Source: CALOAD01 sp942491415
GTDB lineage: Bacteria; Cyanobacteriota; Vampirovibrionia; Gastranaerophilales; CALOAD01
Assembly (NCBI GenBank): GCA_942491415.1
Contig: CALOAD010000014.1
Location: forward strand, 663,765-727,764
DNA: 64,000 nucleotides
Reading direction: 5' to 3'
The notes under the pieces were generated by a model. It made no database searches and had not been told where the DNA came from. It worked only from the letters and a program-made list of their open reading frames with translations. Positions 8,938 through 17,627 of this stretch are shown in pieces (position 1 is the first letter of the stretch; each line of letters starts with the position of its first letter). A program made the translations under genes and the position numbers.

Positions 8938-10014
8938 TTGGCAATATTTTCTTCTGACGATGATAATAAAAAAAGTAAAACACCACGGGAAAGCGTAACT
9001 CCCGAGCAAACAGCTTTTGATAAAAATTTTGAAAACAACATAAGACCCAAAAAATTCAATGATTATATAGGTCAAACTCAGCTTAAAGACACTCTTAGAA
9101 TATCTCTGGAGGCTGCAAAGCAAAGAAATCAACCTCTTGATCATTTGCTGTTTTACGGACCTCCCGGACTGGGAAAAACAACACTGGCAAGTGTTATTGC
9201 CAATGAAATGGACGTAAATATAAAGATAACATCTGCTCCGGCATTAGAACGTCCTCGAGATATTATAGGGATTTTAATGTCGCTCAAATCAGGTGAAGTA
9301 TTATTTATAGATGAAATTCACCGTTTAAACAAAGTCGCCGAAGAAATTTTATATCCGGCAATGGAAGATTTTTTCATTGATATGACAACCGGAAAATCAC
9401 AAACAGTAAAAACTTTAAGAGTTCCTGTTCCCAAATTTACTCTTATTGGTGCAACAACAAAAGCAGGAGCTTTATCAGGTCCATTGCGTGATCGTTTTGG
9501 TATTATTCACAGGCTTGAATTTTACACATTAGAAGAACTTTCCGCTGTAGTGAAAAGAACTGCCGGCATTCTTGATATTGACTTAACCGAAGAAGGAGCT
9601 AAAACAATAGCTTCAAGATCAAGAGGAACCCCTAGAATCGCAAATAGGCTGATAAAAAGAGTTAGAGATTATGCAATAGTTAAAGCTGACGGAATTATAA
9701 CCAAAGAAGTATCTCAAAAGGCTCTTGATATGTTAAACATAGACCCTAGTGGTCTTGATAATACAGATAGAGAACTTCTAAAAATGATTATAGAAAAATA
9801 TGACGGTGGACCTGTAGGAATAGATACATTATCAGCAGCATTAGGCGAAGATTCCAGAACAATTGAAGATGTATATGAACCGTTTTTACTTCAAGCAGGT
9901 CTCATTGCTCGTACCCCACGAGGGAGAAAAGTATCTCCTGAAGGGTATCGACATTTAGGTTATAAAATACCTTCACAAAGTAATTTCCAAAAGAGTTTAT
10001 TCATAAATGATTAA
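8938..10014 (+). CDS. ruvB: Holliday junction branch migration ATPase RuvB
   Basis: A 358-residue AAA+ motor of the RuvABC complex. Visible motifs are Walker A YGPPGLGKTTLA (about 74-85), Walker B LFIDEIHRL, the GATTKAGALSGPLRDRFG sensor/arginine-finger segment, and the C-terminal winged helix (RTPRGRKVSPEGYRHLGY). The start is TTG, with AGTGGA 8 bases upstream. The resulting N-terminus MAIFSSDDD closely resembles the MAIISS start of cyanobacterial RuvB, which supports both the start and the suspected lineage. The next gene overlaps its end by 8 bases. Confidence 0.96.
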   Translation: MAIFSSDDDNKKSKTPRESVTPEQTAFDKNFENNIRPKKFNDYIGQTQLKDTLRISLEAAKQRNQPLDHLLFYGPPGLGKTTLASVIANEMDVNIKITSAPALERPRDIIGILMSLKSGEVLFIDEIHRLNKVAEEILYPAMEDFFIDMTTGKSQTVKTLRVPVPKFTLIGATTKAGALSGPLRDRFGIIHRLEFYTLEELSAVVKRTAGILDIDLTEEGAKTIASRSRGTPRIANRLIKRVRDYAIVKADGIITKEVSQKALDMLNIDPSGLDNTDRELLKMIIEKYDGGPVGIDTLSAALGEDSRTIEDVYEPFLLQAGLIARTPRGRKVSPEGYRHLGYKIPSQSNFQKSLFIND

Positions 10015-11125
10015 AAAAATTTTTATTAATATATTATTTTTAATATTGCTTTTTGTACCTTTAAGCTCAATAGCACAAGAGGTAGAATCGTCTCAAGAAG
10101 TTGAATATGCTCCTGCAATAGTACAAAAAATTCTTTATGAATCCAATAATGTAACTCTTAAAGATGCTTTTGGTTCAGATCAAAAAAATCAATTACTGGA
10201 AGTTAAAATAACAAACGGTAAATATAAAGGAAAAACATTGCAGGTTGAAAATCAACAAACCTCAAATCCTGCTTACAATATATGGTTAAAACAAGGAGAT
10301 AGAATAATCCTTGATATAGAAAAAGAAGGCGATTCTTTTATGGCTTTCGTCTCTGACAAACAAAGAACCCCGGCACTTTTACTTTTAACGGGATTGTTTT
10401 TTCTTTCACTACTTTGGGTAGGTGGCTTAAAAGGATTAAATTCACTTATCTCAATAGTTATAACAGCTACGTTGGTGTTTTTTGTATTAATTCCACTTAT
10501 TTTAAACGGCTATCCCGTCATCCTTGTCTCAATTGTTGTATCAGTGCTTTCAACTCTTGCGACAATGTTTATTGTGGGTGGAATTAACCTAAAAAGTCTA
10601 TCAGCAACTATAGGAACTATCTTAAGTCTTTGTCTTGCGGGTATACTATCAATAATAATAATAAAGCTTGCTTCTTTATCGGGGCTATCAGGGCAAAACG
10701 CTGTCATACTATGGGCATCAAGACCTGATCTTGACTTTACCGGCATTTTAATATCCGCAATGATTATTGCATCTTTAGGAGCTGTAATGGATGTAGGAAT
10801 GTCGATAGCAAGTTGTATTGACCAAATAAAACAACACAACCCTGATTTATCACGTCAAAAACTTATAGATTCAGGGATAAGTGTTGGTAGAGATATTATA
10901 GGAACAATGTCTAATACTTTAATTCTCGCTTATATTGGAAGTGCATTTCCTTTGCTTTTACTTGCCTCTGAGGCTCCATTTATAAAATTTATCAACTTAA
11001 ATACCGTAGCAACAGAAATTTCAGCAGCACTAGTAGGTAGTATAGGAATTATAGCTTGTGTTCCTATCACAACTTTAATTTGTTCATTTCTTTATACTTA
11101 TGATTTCAAAAAGAAAGAAAGTTAA
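10007..11125 (+). CDS. YibE/F family multi-pass membrane protein
   Basis: A 372-residue inner-membrane protein. A signal peptide (about residues 1-23) is followed by a periplasmic beta-rich segment (about 30-115, containing LLEVKITNGKYKGKTL). Seven to eight hydrophobic helices of YibE/F type then begin at TPALLLLTGLFFLSLLWVGG and include the conserved LGAVMDVGMSIASCI and GRDIIGTMSNTLILAYIG motifs. The family's function is not established; transport has been suggested. It overlaps ruvB by 8 bases, so it is translationally coupled to it, although the functions look unrelated. Confidence 0.88.
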   Translation: MIKKIFINILFLILLFVPLSSIAQEVESSQEVEYAPAIVQKILYESNNVTLKDAFGSDQKNQLLEVKITNGKYKGKTLQVENQQTSNPAYNIWLKQGDRIILDIEKEGDSFMAFVSDKQRTPALLLLTGLFFLSLLWVGGLKGLNSLISIVITATLVFFVLIPLILNGYPVILVSIVVSVLSTLATMFIVGGINLKSLSATIGTILSLCLAGILSIIIIKLASLSGLSGQNAVILWASRPDLDFTGILISAMIIASLGAVMDVGMSIASCIDQIKQHNPDLSRQKLIDSGISVGRDIIGTMSNTLILAYIGSAFPLLLLASEAPFIKFINLNTVATEISAALVGSIGIIACVPITTLICSFLYTYDFKKKES

Positions 11126-11170
11126 AATCTTATTCAGATAAATTTTGAGGTGAAAACTTTTAAAATAAAG

Positions 11171-11548
11171 TTATTTATTCTCAAAAACACCTTGTTTAAT
11201 GCCTTCACAATTAGCGACAATATCACAATAACTGGAGTCTTTTTTAGGCATTAAAAGATCATAAGGAACTTCCTTAAGGGTCGATCCTGTAAAAACTATT
11301 GTAGCCCCTAGCATGTGCGGCAAATAATTATCAGGAAATAACTTTTGCACTTCAGAATTAAAAAGCCATTTTACAGGTTTTAACACAATAAATGGCACCG
11401 AAAATACTTTAATGGTTTTTAATGTTACATTTTTAGATGTTTTGATATGCTTTATTTTATCAGGCTCAGAAAGATCACATGCTAAAATAAAGTTAGAATA
11501 AAAAATGAATAAACAAAAAAAACTTGTAACAAATATAAATTTTTTCAT
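11171..11548 (-). CDS. Small exported protein of unknown function
   Basis: A 125-residue protein with a signal peptide (MKKFIFVTSFFCLFIF..., cleavage probably near ILAC, residues about 20-24). I chose the ATG at 11548 because AGAGG lies 9-10 bases upstream and the signal peptide starts there. A TATAAT box (11583-11588, minus strand) lies upstream. Cys residues at about 23, 110 and 116 could form a disulfide, or Cys23 could be a lipoprotein site. No family recognised. It is transcribed divergently from the DUF134 gene, and the two promoter regions share about 65 bases. Confidence 0.6.
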   Translation of the reverse strand: MKKFIFVTSFFCLFIFYSNFILACDLSEPDKIKHIKTSKNVTLKTIKVFSVPFIVLKPVKWLFNSEVQKLFPDNYLPHMLGATIVFTGSTLKEVPYDLLMPKKDSSYCDIVANCEGIKQGVFENK

Positions 11549-11613
11549 AAGATTATAGCCTCTTGTTTTTATTACAAGTATTATTATACAAAATAAAGAT
11601 TTAAAGAGAAAAC

Positions 11614-11898
11614 ATGGCAAGACCTAAAAAACAAAGAAACATTGAACTTAAAGTATCAGTTGACTCTTTTATTCCTAAATATAAACGGATTCCTGAAGCA
11701 ATAGAAGAAGTTCAAATAGCCTTAGATGAACTAGAAGCGTTAAGACTCACAAATACCGAAGAACTTTCACAAGAAGATACTGCGGAAAAAATGGGTATAT
11801 CAAGACAGCTTGTTGGTTTATTACTTGAACGAGCTCGAAAAAAAATAACGGAAGCACTTGTCGAAGGTAAAATAATAACGATTATTGATTATGATTAA
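11614..11898 (+). CDS. DUF134 (UPF0251) helix-turn-helix protein
   Basis: A 94-residue DNA-binding-like protein. It begins MARPKKQRNI, as family members do. The conserved DELEALRLTNTEELSQEDTA is followed by the helix-turn-helix KMGISRQLVGLLLERARKKI, which resembles sigma-70 region 4. The cysteines often present in the first half of UPF0251 proteins are missing. The cellular role of the family is not known. It is monocistronic, with a strong terminator at its stop codon. Confidence 0.85.
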   Translation: MARPKKQRNIELKVSVDSFIPKYKRIPEAIEEVQIALDELEALRLTNTEELSQEDTAEKMGISRQLVGLLLERARKKITEALVEGKIITIIDYD

Positions 11899-11935
11899 AA
11901 AGAGGCTTGATCAAAAAATCATAGCCTCTTTTCTA
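11897..11935. terminator. Bidirectional terminator between DUF134 gene and lysS
   Basis: AGAGGCT...AGCCTCT stem extended by TGAT/ATCA with one bulge. T runs follow on both strands (TTTTCTAT on plus, TTTTTAATC on minus), so it serves both convergent genes. Confidence 0.85.
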
Positions 11936-11952
11936 TAATTATTGTATTTTTC

Positions 11953-13461
11953 CTATTCTTCGCCTTTTGGTCGCATTGTAGGAAAAGCTATTACATCTCG
12001 AATTGAGGGTGAATCAGTTAACAGCATTATAAGCCTATCTACACCAACACCCAATCCACCGGCCGGAGGCATTCCGTATTCAAGTGCATTTATATAATCT
12101 TCATCAATTTCATGAGCCTCATCATCACCTTCGGCTTTTGCTTTTGCCTGTGTTTCAAATCTAGCTCTTTGGTCTATAGGATCAGTTAACTCAGAAAAAG
12201 CATTTGCAATTTCCCAACCATTAACTCTTGTTTCAAATCTTTCAACCAATCTTGGGTTGTCTCTGTGAGCTTTTGCCAAAGGAGAAATATCCCTTGGATA
12301 ATCAATAATATGGATAGGTTGAATTAAATTTGGCTCAACTTTTTCTTCGAAAATTTTATCAAGAATTTTTCCCCAAGAGTCATTTTCATCAGTTTCAACA
12401 CCCATTTTTTTCGCTTCTTGAGCTGCTTCTTGCGGTAATAAAATTTCACTAAAATCTACATCAGTAAACTTCTTAATCGCTCCCAACATTGTCATTCTAT
12501 CCCAAGGAGGAGTCAGATCAATTTCATTACCTTGGAAGTTAATTTTCATCGTACCTAAAACTTCTTTAGCTACATAACTAACCATATTTTCAATCAGTGC
12601 CATCATTTCATTATAATCAACATAAGCTTGGTATAATTCCAACATAGTAAATTCAGGATTATGTTTTGGTGATAATCCTTCATTTCTGAAGTTTCTATTT
12701 ATTTCAAATAATTTTTCACCTAAACCGCCTACCATAAGACGTTTTAAATGAAGCTCAGGTGCTATACGTAAAAACATAGGCATATCTAGCGCATTATGGT
12801 GAGTAATAAAAGGTTTAGCTGCAGCACCACCTGCTAATGTCTGTAACATAGGCGTTTCAACTTCTAAAAATCCATGTTTGATTAAATAATTTCTAAGTTC
12901 TTGCACTATTAAACTTCTTTTTTTGAAAGTTTCACGCACATCTTCATTCATTATGAGATCAAGGTATCTTTGTCTATACCTTGTTTCTTTATCTGTTAAT
13001 CCATGAAATTTTTCGGGCAGTTGTTGAAGAGATTTAGCAAGTATTTTAAAATCCTTCACTTTTATACTAAGCTCTCCTCTTGGAGTTCTTCTTATCGTAC
13101 CGGTAAAACCAACTATATCACCAATATCAACTAATTTTAAAGATGAAAGTTTTTCTTTATCGACATTTTCTTTATGACAAAAAACTTGAATTTTTCCACT
13201 ACTGTCCATCAAATCAATGAACATTCCGCTATTTCTCATTGCCATTATTCTGCCTGCTACTGAATAACTATCTTCAGTTTCTACACCTGATTCAAGGTCT
13301 TTATATTGATCTTGCAAATCCTGTGCAGATGCTGTTCTGTTAAAAGTATAAGGATAAGGGTTTATTCCTTTATCCACAAGGTCTGTTAGCTTTTGTATCC
13401 TGACATTTCTCACTCTGTCAGTATTTTGCTGTTCAGTTTCGTTAGTCAATTTAGCCTCCAT
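11953..13461 (-). CDS. lysS: Lysyl-tRNA synthetase, class II
   Basis: A 502-residue cytoplasmic enzyme. The ATG at 13461 is preferred because AGAGGA lies 8 bases upstream; a frame extending 17 codons further has no ribosome site. It has an N-terminal OB-fold anticodon domain (about 40-150, with AGRIMAMRNSG and GFTGTIRRTPRGE), and class II motifs 1-3: EVETPMLQ, FEINRNFRNEG...HNPEFTMLE, and GLGVGVDRL near the C-terminus. Length is normal for the family. The region upstream carries a perfect 11-base inverted repeat (13509-13536) and the R1 remnant at 13573-13656. Confidence 0.96.
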   Translation of the reverse strand: MEAKLTNETEQQNTDRVRNVRIQKLTDLVDKGINPYPYTFNRTASAQDLQDQYKDLESGVETEDSYSVAGRIMAMRNSGMFIDLMDSSGKIQVFCHKENVDKEKLSSLKLVDIGDIVGFTGTIRRTPRGELSIKVKDFKILAKSLQQLPEKFHGLTDKETRYRQRYLDLIMNEDVRETFKKRSLIVQELRNYLIKHGFLEVETPMLQTLAGGAAAKPFITHHNALDMPMFLRIAPELHLKRLMVGGLGEKLFEINRNFRNEGLSPKHNPEFTMLELYQAYVDYNEMMALIENMVSYVAKEVLGTMKINFQGNEIDLTPPWDRMTMLGAIKKFTDVDFSEILLPQEAAQEAKKMGVETDENDSWGKILDKIFEEKVEPNLIQPIHIIDYPRDISPLAKAHRDNPRLVERFETRVNGWEIANAFSELTDPIDQRARFETQAKAKAEGDDEAHEIDEDYINALEYGMPPAGGLGVGVDRLIMLLTDSPSIRDVIAFPTMRPKGEE

Positions 13462-13572
13462 TGTGCGGATTCCTCTCGAAATGCTTTCCTTCTTAAATTT
13501 TATCACCAACATTTTTTCTTTATTGAAAAAATGTTGAAATTGCTTTAAAAATCATTATAATTTTAAAAATGC

Positions 13573-13656
13573 TAATAAAAAGTATTCTGTAAAAAAAGTC
13601 CCACAAAAACCTGCCTCCATAAAACTTTCAAAAATGGAAAAATCCCGACCATTATT
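13573..13656 (+). repeat. R1 repeat, internally deleted remnant
   Basis: It begins with TAATAAAAAGTATTCTGTAA, which differs by one base from the left terminal repeat of the 35252-35795 element. It continues with only one arm of the palindrome (AAAAAAAGTCCC), then ACAAAAACCTGCCTCCATAAAACTTT. From there it jumps directly to the far part of the module (TTTCAAAAATGGAAAAATCC and CGACCATTATT). The long stem is absent. It lies between lysS and the sigma-28 promoter. Confidence 0.75.
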
Positions 13657-13734
13657 AAAACCCATTGTGTTGTATCATGTTCTTATCAAGGTTTGATTTT
13701 TTAACATTAATTATTAATTTATGTAACTTTTCAT

Positions 13735-13761
13735 TAAAGTTTGCAAAAAAAAAGCCGATAT
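13735..13761 (+). promoter_or_regulatory. Sigma-28 (FliA)-type promoter
   Basis: TAAAGTTT at 13735-13742, an 11-base spacer, and GCCGATAT at 13754-13761. The enterobacterial FliA consensus is TAAAGTTT-N11-GCCGATAA, so this matches 15 of 16 positions with exact spacing. It lies 54 bases before the ATG of the gene at 13815, next to the gene for a FliA-like sigma factor. Confidence 0.85.
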
Positions 13762-13814
13762 AATTAAAGAAGACAAATAAAATAAAAACTAATTCAACCC
13801 CAAGGAGAATATAA

Positions 13815-14213
13815 ATGACTAGAATAAATGGTTTTGGGCTCCAACCAAATATAAACGCACCAAAGGTTAAACCTAATGCTCCTGAACAAGAAGCTGTAAA
13901 ACAAGAGACCGGTGCTAAACCTCAAACAAAACATCAATCTGCCGATGATGTTCTAAATTTTATGTCTCAAAATACTATGGCTGATGTTGCAAAATCGGAA
14001 GTTAAATCTTCAAGAACTATACAAGTATCAAAATATGTAACACCTGATCAAGCAAAAAGAATTGCCGGATTTATTCAAGAATTTTCAAGTACTGTGGAAA
14101 AAGGAATGAAACAAATAGAAAAAGAATTCCCTAATCTGCCTGAATACCAGAACATGTCAGAGCAAGCTAAATTAAACCTTGCTGTTGATGCTTTTGCTAA
14201 AACAAATCTTTAA
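13815..14213 (+). CDS. Small protein of the putative sigma-28 regulon
   Basis: A 132-residue protein with AAGGAG 8 bases before ATG. Family not recognised. Residues 1-45 are rich in Pro, Lys, Asn and Gln and look disordered. Residues about 45-132 are helical (ADDVLNFMSQNTMADVAK, VTPDQAKRIAGFIQEFSSTV, SEQAKLNLAVDAFAK). There is no signal peptide or membrane segment. Its promoter matches the FliA consensus and the gene converges on fliA, so it may belong to the flagellar regulon. An FlgM-like anti-sigma role fits the disordered-plus-helical layout and the location, but I see no clear FlgM sequence motif, so that is only a hypothesis. Confidence 0.75.
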   Translation: MTRINGFGLQPNINAPKVKPNAPEQEAVKQETGAKPQTKHQSADDVLNFMSQNTMADVAKSEVKSSRTIQVSKYVTPDQAKRIAGFIQEFSSTVEKGMKQIEKEFPNLPEYQNMSEQAKLNLAVDAFAKTNL

Positions 14214-14238
14214 TAATTTATCTAACAAAAAATATACT

Positions 14239-14275
14239 AAAAAAGACTTGATCAACATAATCAAGTCTTTTTTTA
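14239..14275. terminator. Terminator between the 132-residue gene and fliA
   Basis: An 11-base stem AAAGACTTGAT / ATCAAGTCTTT with a 7-base loop, followed by T7 on the plus strand. On the minus strand the stem is followed by TTTTTTAGTATATTT, so it can also end the flhB-fliA transcript. Confidence 0.85.
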
Positions 14276-14286
14276 TTATAAAAATT

Positions 14287-14931
14287 TTAATCGTAATGAT
14301 CTCGCTCTTTAAGATACTCTCGTACCTGATTAAGCGAAGCCTGCACTATCCTTGTAATACGAGAAGATGATAATCCGACCTGAGTAGCAATATCTTTGAC
14401 TTGCATATTTCTGTAGAACCTATATTCCATAATAGTTCGTTCTTTTGACGGCAACTTAGCTATCGCTTCTCTTACAATTTTACCCAATTCAGATATTTCA
14501 AGTTGTTCATCAGGTAATGCTGAACCATCTTTAAGAAAATCAAACGGTGAGTCATTATCAGACGAATCTTGCAAGCTATCAATAGAAAGAATTGTTTCAT
14601 AAACGGCTTCTCTAACTTTCTGTGGAGATACATCAAGCCCTTCACCGTTTTGATTAGCATCCGCTTTTTTAGTGTGTTTTAAAGAATACCACTTATATCT
14701 ATTTCTTAGCTCGTTTCTAATCGCCCATCTAACAGCAGTAGCAATATAAGCATTATTATATTTTTCAAGTTCTTTGGCAGTCTTGTTTTTGATCAAAGCC
14801 TGAATAGCAATAATTCCAATGCTAATAAGCTCCTCACTTTCTACCATATGAGAAGGAATGCGCCTATGCTCAACCCTGGCGACTTTCTCTATAACTTCTA
14901 TATAATCTTGTATTTTTACTGTTTGCTGCAC
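14287..14931 (-). CDS. fliA: RNA polymerase sigma factor, FliA/sigma-28 type
   Basis: A 214-residue sigma-70-family protein without region 1. Region 2 (about 30-85: SEELISIGIIAIQALIKN, YIATAVRWAIRNELRN) is followed by a short linker and region 4 (about 160-210: LPSKERTIMEYRFYRNMQVK, then DIATQVGLSSSRITRIVQAS). The region 4.2 helix resembles FliA (SSSRI versus SESRV). It begins with GTG and a weak ribosome site 29 bases after flhB, so flhB and this gene form an operon. A FliA-consensus promoter stands directly beyond its 3' end on the other strand. It is slightly shorter than E. coli FliA, and a WhiG/SigF-type role is the alternative. Confidence 0.83.
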   Translation of the reverse strand: MQQTVKIQDYIEVIEKVARVEHRRIPSHMVESEELISIGIIAIQALIKNKTAKELEKYNNAYIATAVRWAIRNELRNRYKWYSLKHTKKADANQNGEGLDVSPQKVREAVYETILSIDSLQDSSDNDSPFDFLKDGSALPDEQLEISELGKIVREAIAKLPSKERTIMEYRFYRNMQVKDIATQVGLSSSRITRIVQASLNQVREYLKERDHYD

Positions 14932-14960
14932 TTTATTAATTTTATACTTAACCTATCTTC

Positions 14961-16034
14961 TTACATTGTATTCATTTTTTCACTTTTACGCAAATTATAA
15001 ACAAATAATAGTATTTCCGCTACAGCTTTATATAGCTCAGGTGGCACCTCTTTGTCAACATCTACAAGCCTGAAAAGAGCTCGTGCAACCGGAGGATTTT
15101 CAACTATAGGTACTCCATGCTCATTAGCAATATCTTTAATTTTCTGGGCGAAAAGCTCACTACCTTTGGCTACGACCTTAGGTGCCTGCATTTCATCAGC
15201 CTCATATTTTAACGCAACTGCAACGTGAGAAGGATTTGTAACAACAAAATCAGCTTCAGGCACCGAATCCATAGCCCCCTGTTGAAGCATTTGTTGTCTT
15301 TTTTGCTTTAATGCAGCTTTAACGTGCGGATCCCCCTCAGAGTTTTTATATTCATCCTTTATCTCTTTAAAAGACATTTTTTGATCTTTCAAAAACTTAC
15401 TTCTTGTCACCATGTAGTCAGCTGCTGCAATAACAAGGAATATAACCCCTGCTTTAGTTATAAAATCTACAATCAAATTACCAAATTCAAACATGATAGC
15501 AAAGGTGTTATCCATCGCTGCAAGCCCAAGCATAACCGGAAAATGAGACTTATAAGTAAAATAACCAACAAGACCTAAAACCACTACTTTTACAATATTT
15601 TTAAATAACTCAAATAAGGTTTTTACAGAGATCAAATTCTTAAAATACTTTGAAGGATTTAATTTATCCAGTTTTGGAACCAAAGGCGTCGTTGTAAAAA
15701 GAGGTCCCACCTGAATTAAATCACTTACTATTGCAATGAAAAAAGCCATAAACAAAATAGGTCCGATAATCAGAATCGTAGGGACTAAAGTCAAGAATAA
15801 AAGGTATTGTAATCCCATATCATCAAGACTTCTGGTGGGTATTTGCTCATAGAGCAAAACAAAAAGCTTTGAGATTTGTCCCCAAAGAAAAGGAGCTAAT
15901 TTAAACAGGAAAAAAAACATAACAATAAGCGATATCGCCATTGAAAAGTCTTTGCTTTTTACAACTTGTCCTTCTTTACGGGCTCGCTGCAACTTTTGAG
16001 GCGTAGCCTCAAACTGCTTATCCTCATCTGCCAT
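14961..16034 (-). CDS. flhB: Flagellar export switch protein FlhB
   Basis: A 357-residue inner-membrane component of the flagellar type III export apparatus. The ATG at 16034 is chosen because it gives the canonical start (ADEDKQFEATPQKLQRARKE) and has GGGA upstream. Four transmembrane helices lie at about 32-52, 78-104, 145-165 and 183-207. The cytoplasmic domain starts with EIKDEYKNSEGDPHVKA, and the autocleavage site reads NPSH (267-270) instead of the usual NPTH. The C-terminal FlhB fold follows (VVAKGSELFAQKIKDIA, VPIVENPPVARALF). No other export genes are in the window. Non-flagellar type III FlhB homologues are a less likely alternative given the sigma factor next door. Confidence 0.9.
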   Translation of the reverse strand: MADEDKQFEATPQKLQRARKEGQVVKSKDFSMAISLIVMFFFLFKLAPFLWGQISKLFVLLYEQIPTRSLDDMGLQYLLFLTLVPTILIIGPILFMAFFIAIVSDLIQVGPLFTTTPLVPKLDKLNPSKYFKNLISVKTLFELFKNIVKVVVLGLVGYFTYKSHFPVMLGLAAMDNTFAIMFEFGNLIVDFITKAGVIFLVIAAADYMVTRSKFLKDQKMSFKEIKDEYKNSEGDPHVKAALKQKRQQMLQQGAMDSVPEADFVVTNPSHVAVALKYEADEMQAPKVVAKGSELFAQKIKDIANEHGVPIVENPPVARALFRLVDVDKEVPPELYKAVAEILLFVYNLRKSEKMNTM

Positions 16035-16301
16035 TTTAAATTTCCCGAATTGTGTGCCTATAATTATTATAACTGAAATCAATCAAATTCAAACAAAACA
16101 ACCTTATCAATTAATAAACAAAAATTACAAAATGTAACAAAGCTCTGATTTTTATCAAAAAACGGTTAACAATTCTAAACTTAACTTAATTATCAATTTT
16201 AATTAATAAAGTGAAAAGAAATGTGTCATCACTGTTGAATAAAAACATTTATCTTATAAAATTGGTTTAATAACGGATACACATGAAGAAGGAAGTTTCC
16301 A

Positions 16302-17501
16302 ATGAAAAAGACTGTTAGAGATCTAAATGATATTAAAGGAAAAAAAGCACTCGTAAGAGTTGATATGAATGCTCCTTTAGATGAAAACAAAAATGTTACG
16401 GACGATACTCGTATTAGAGCAGTTGTACCAACAGTAAACTATTTGAGGGAAAAAGGCGCAAAAGTTATTTTAATGGCTCACCTCGGTAGACCTAAAGGAG
16501 AAAAAAACCCTGAGTTAACTCTTGCCCCTATTGCCAAAAGGCTTTCTGAAATCATCAACGCTCCTGTAATGAAATTAAATGACAGTATTGGTGATGAAGT
16601 TAAAGCAAAATTAAATGAACTAAAAGACGGTGATGTAGCCCTTTTAGAAAACATTAGATTTTATAACGAAGAAACTAAAAATGATCCTGAATTTGCAAAA
16701 AAACTTGCAGAATTAGCAGATTTTTATGTAAACGATGCTTTTGGAGCAGCTCACAGAGCTCACTCTTCTACTGAAGGTGTTGCAAAAGAACTTTCCCCTG
16801 CTGTATCAGGTCTTTTAATGGAAAAAGAACTTTCAGCTTTAGGAAATCTTTTAGAAAAACCCAAAAGACCTTTTATTGCAATAGTTGGCGGTAGTAAAGT
16901 TTCAACCAAAATAGGTGTTTTAGATAACCTTCTCGATAAAGTCGATTCTCTTATTGTCGGCGGCGGAATGACTTATACATTCCTGAAAGCTCAAGGTTAT
17001 AACGTTGGAGATTCAATTTGCGAAAACGATAAACTTGAACTTGCAAGAGAATTAATGAAAAAAGCTGAAGATAAAGGTGTTCAATTATATATTTCAAAAG
17101 ATATAGTTGTAGCTGATGATTTTAGTAATAATGCAAACACTCAAATTGTTTCAACCAAAGAAATTCCTGATGGATGGGAAGGCGTTGATATGGGACCGGA
17201 ATCAAGAAAAATAGCCGGTGAAGTTATTCTTAACGCTAAAACAATTTTATGGAATGGTCCTGTAGGAGTATTTGAAATCGATAAATTTGAAGAAGGCACA
17301 AAAGCTATTGCAAAAAGTGTTGAAGAAGCCACTCTTAAAGGTGCTGTAAGTGTATTAGGCGGTGGTGATACAGTTGCTGCTGTTGAAAAATTCAAATTAC
17401 CAAAAGATCACTTCTCGCATATTTCAACAGGTGGTGGAGCAAGTCTGGAATTTATAGAAGGCAAAGTTCTACCCGGTGTTGCAGCATTGGATGATAAATA
17501 A
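16302..17501 (+). CDS. pgk: Phosphoglycerate kinase
   Basis: A 399-residue glycolytic enzyme of normal length that interconverts 1,3-bisphosphoglycerate plus ADP with 3-phosphoglycerate plus ATP. The N-domain shows ALVRVDMNAPLDEN, HLGRPKGEKNPE and LLENIRFYNEE. The hinge has FIAIVGGSKVSTKIGV. The nucleotide domain has ILWNGPVGVFEIDKFEEGT and SVLGGGDTVAAVEKF, ending HISTGGGASLEFIEGK. The start is well supported by AAGGAAG 7 bases upstream. It stands alone, with a strong terminator 17 bases after the stop. Confidence 0.97.
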   Translation: MKKTVRDLNDIKGKKALVRVDMNAPLDENKNVTDDTRIRAVVPTVNYLREKGAKVILMAHLGRPKGEKNPELTLAPIAKRLSEIINAPVMKLNDSIGDEVKAKLNELKDGDVALLENIRFYNEETKNDPEFAKKLAELADFYVNDAFGAAHRAHSSTEGVAKELSPAVSGLLMEKELSALGNLLEKPKRPFIAIVGGSKVSTKIGVLDNLLDKVDSLIVGGGMTYTFLKAQGYNVGDSICENDKLELARELMKKAEDKGVQLYISKDIVVADDFSNNANTQIVSTKEIPDGWEGVDMGPESRKIAGEVILNAKTILWNGPVGVFEIDKFEEGTKAIAKSVEEATLKGAVSVLGGGDTVAAVEKFKLPKDHFSHISTGGGASLEFIEGKVLPGVAALDDK

Positions 17502-17518
17502 AAAATAAAAACTTTATT

Positions 17519-17550
17519 AAAAGCTCAACCTTAAAGGTTGAGCTTTTAAT
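17519..17550 (+). terminator. Terminator of pgk
   Basis: AAAAGCTCAACC pairs with GGTTGAGCTTTT around a 4-base loop, followed by AATTTTTC. Confidence 0.88.
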
Positions 17551-17566
17551 TTTTCACTCAAGCCGG

Positions 17567-17595
17567 TTGAGTATTGCTTAAAAATCTTTTATAAT
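17567..17595 (+). promoter_or_regulatory. Sigma-70-type promoter of the prepilin gene
   Basis: TTGAGT (-35, 17567-17572), a 17-base spacer, and TATAAT (-10, 17590-17595), giving a leader of about 25 bases before the ATG at 17628. Confidence 0.75.
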
Positions 17596-17627
17596 AAATA
17601 AAGAAATTAAACTAAAAGGTTATTTTG

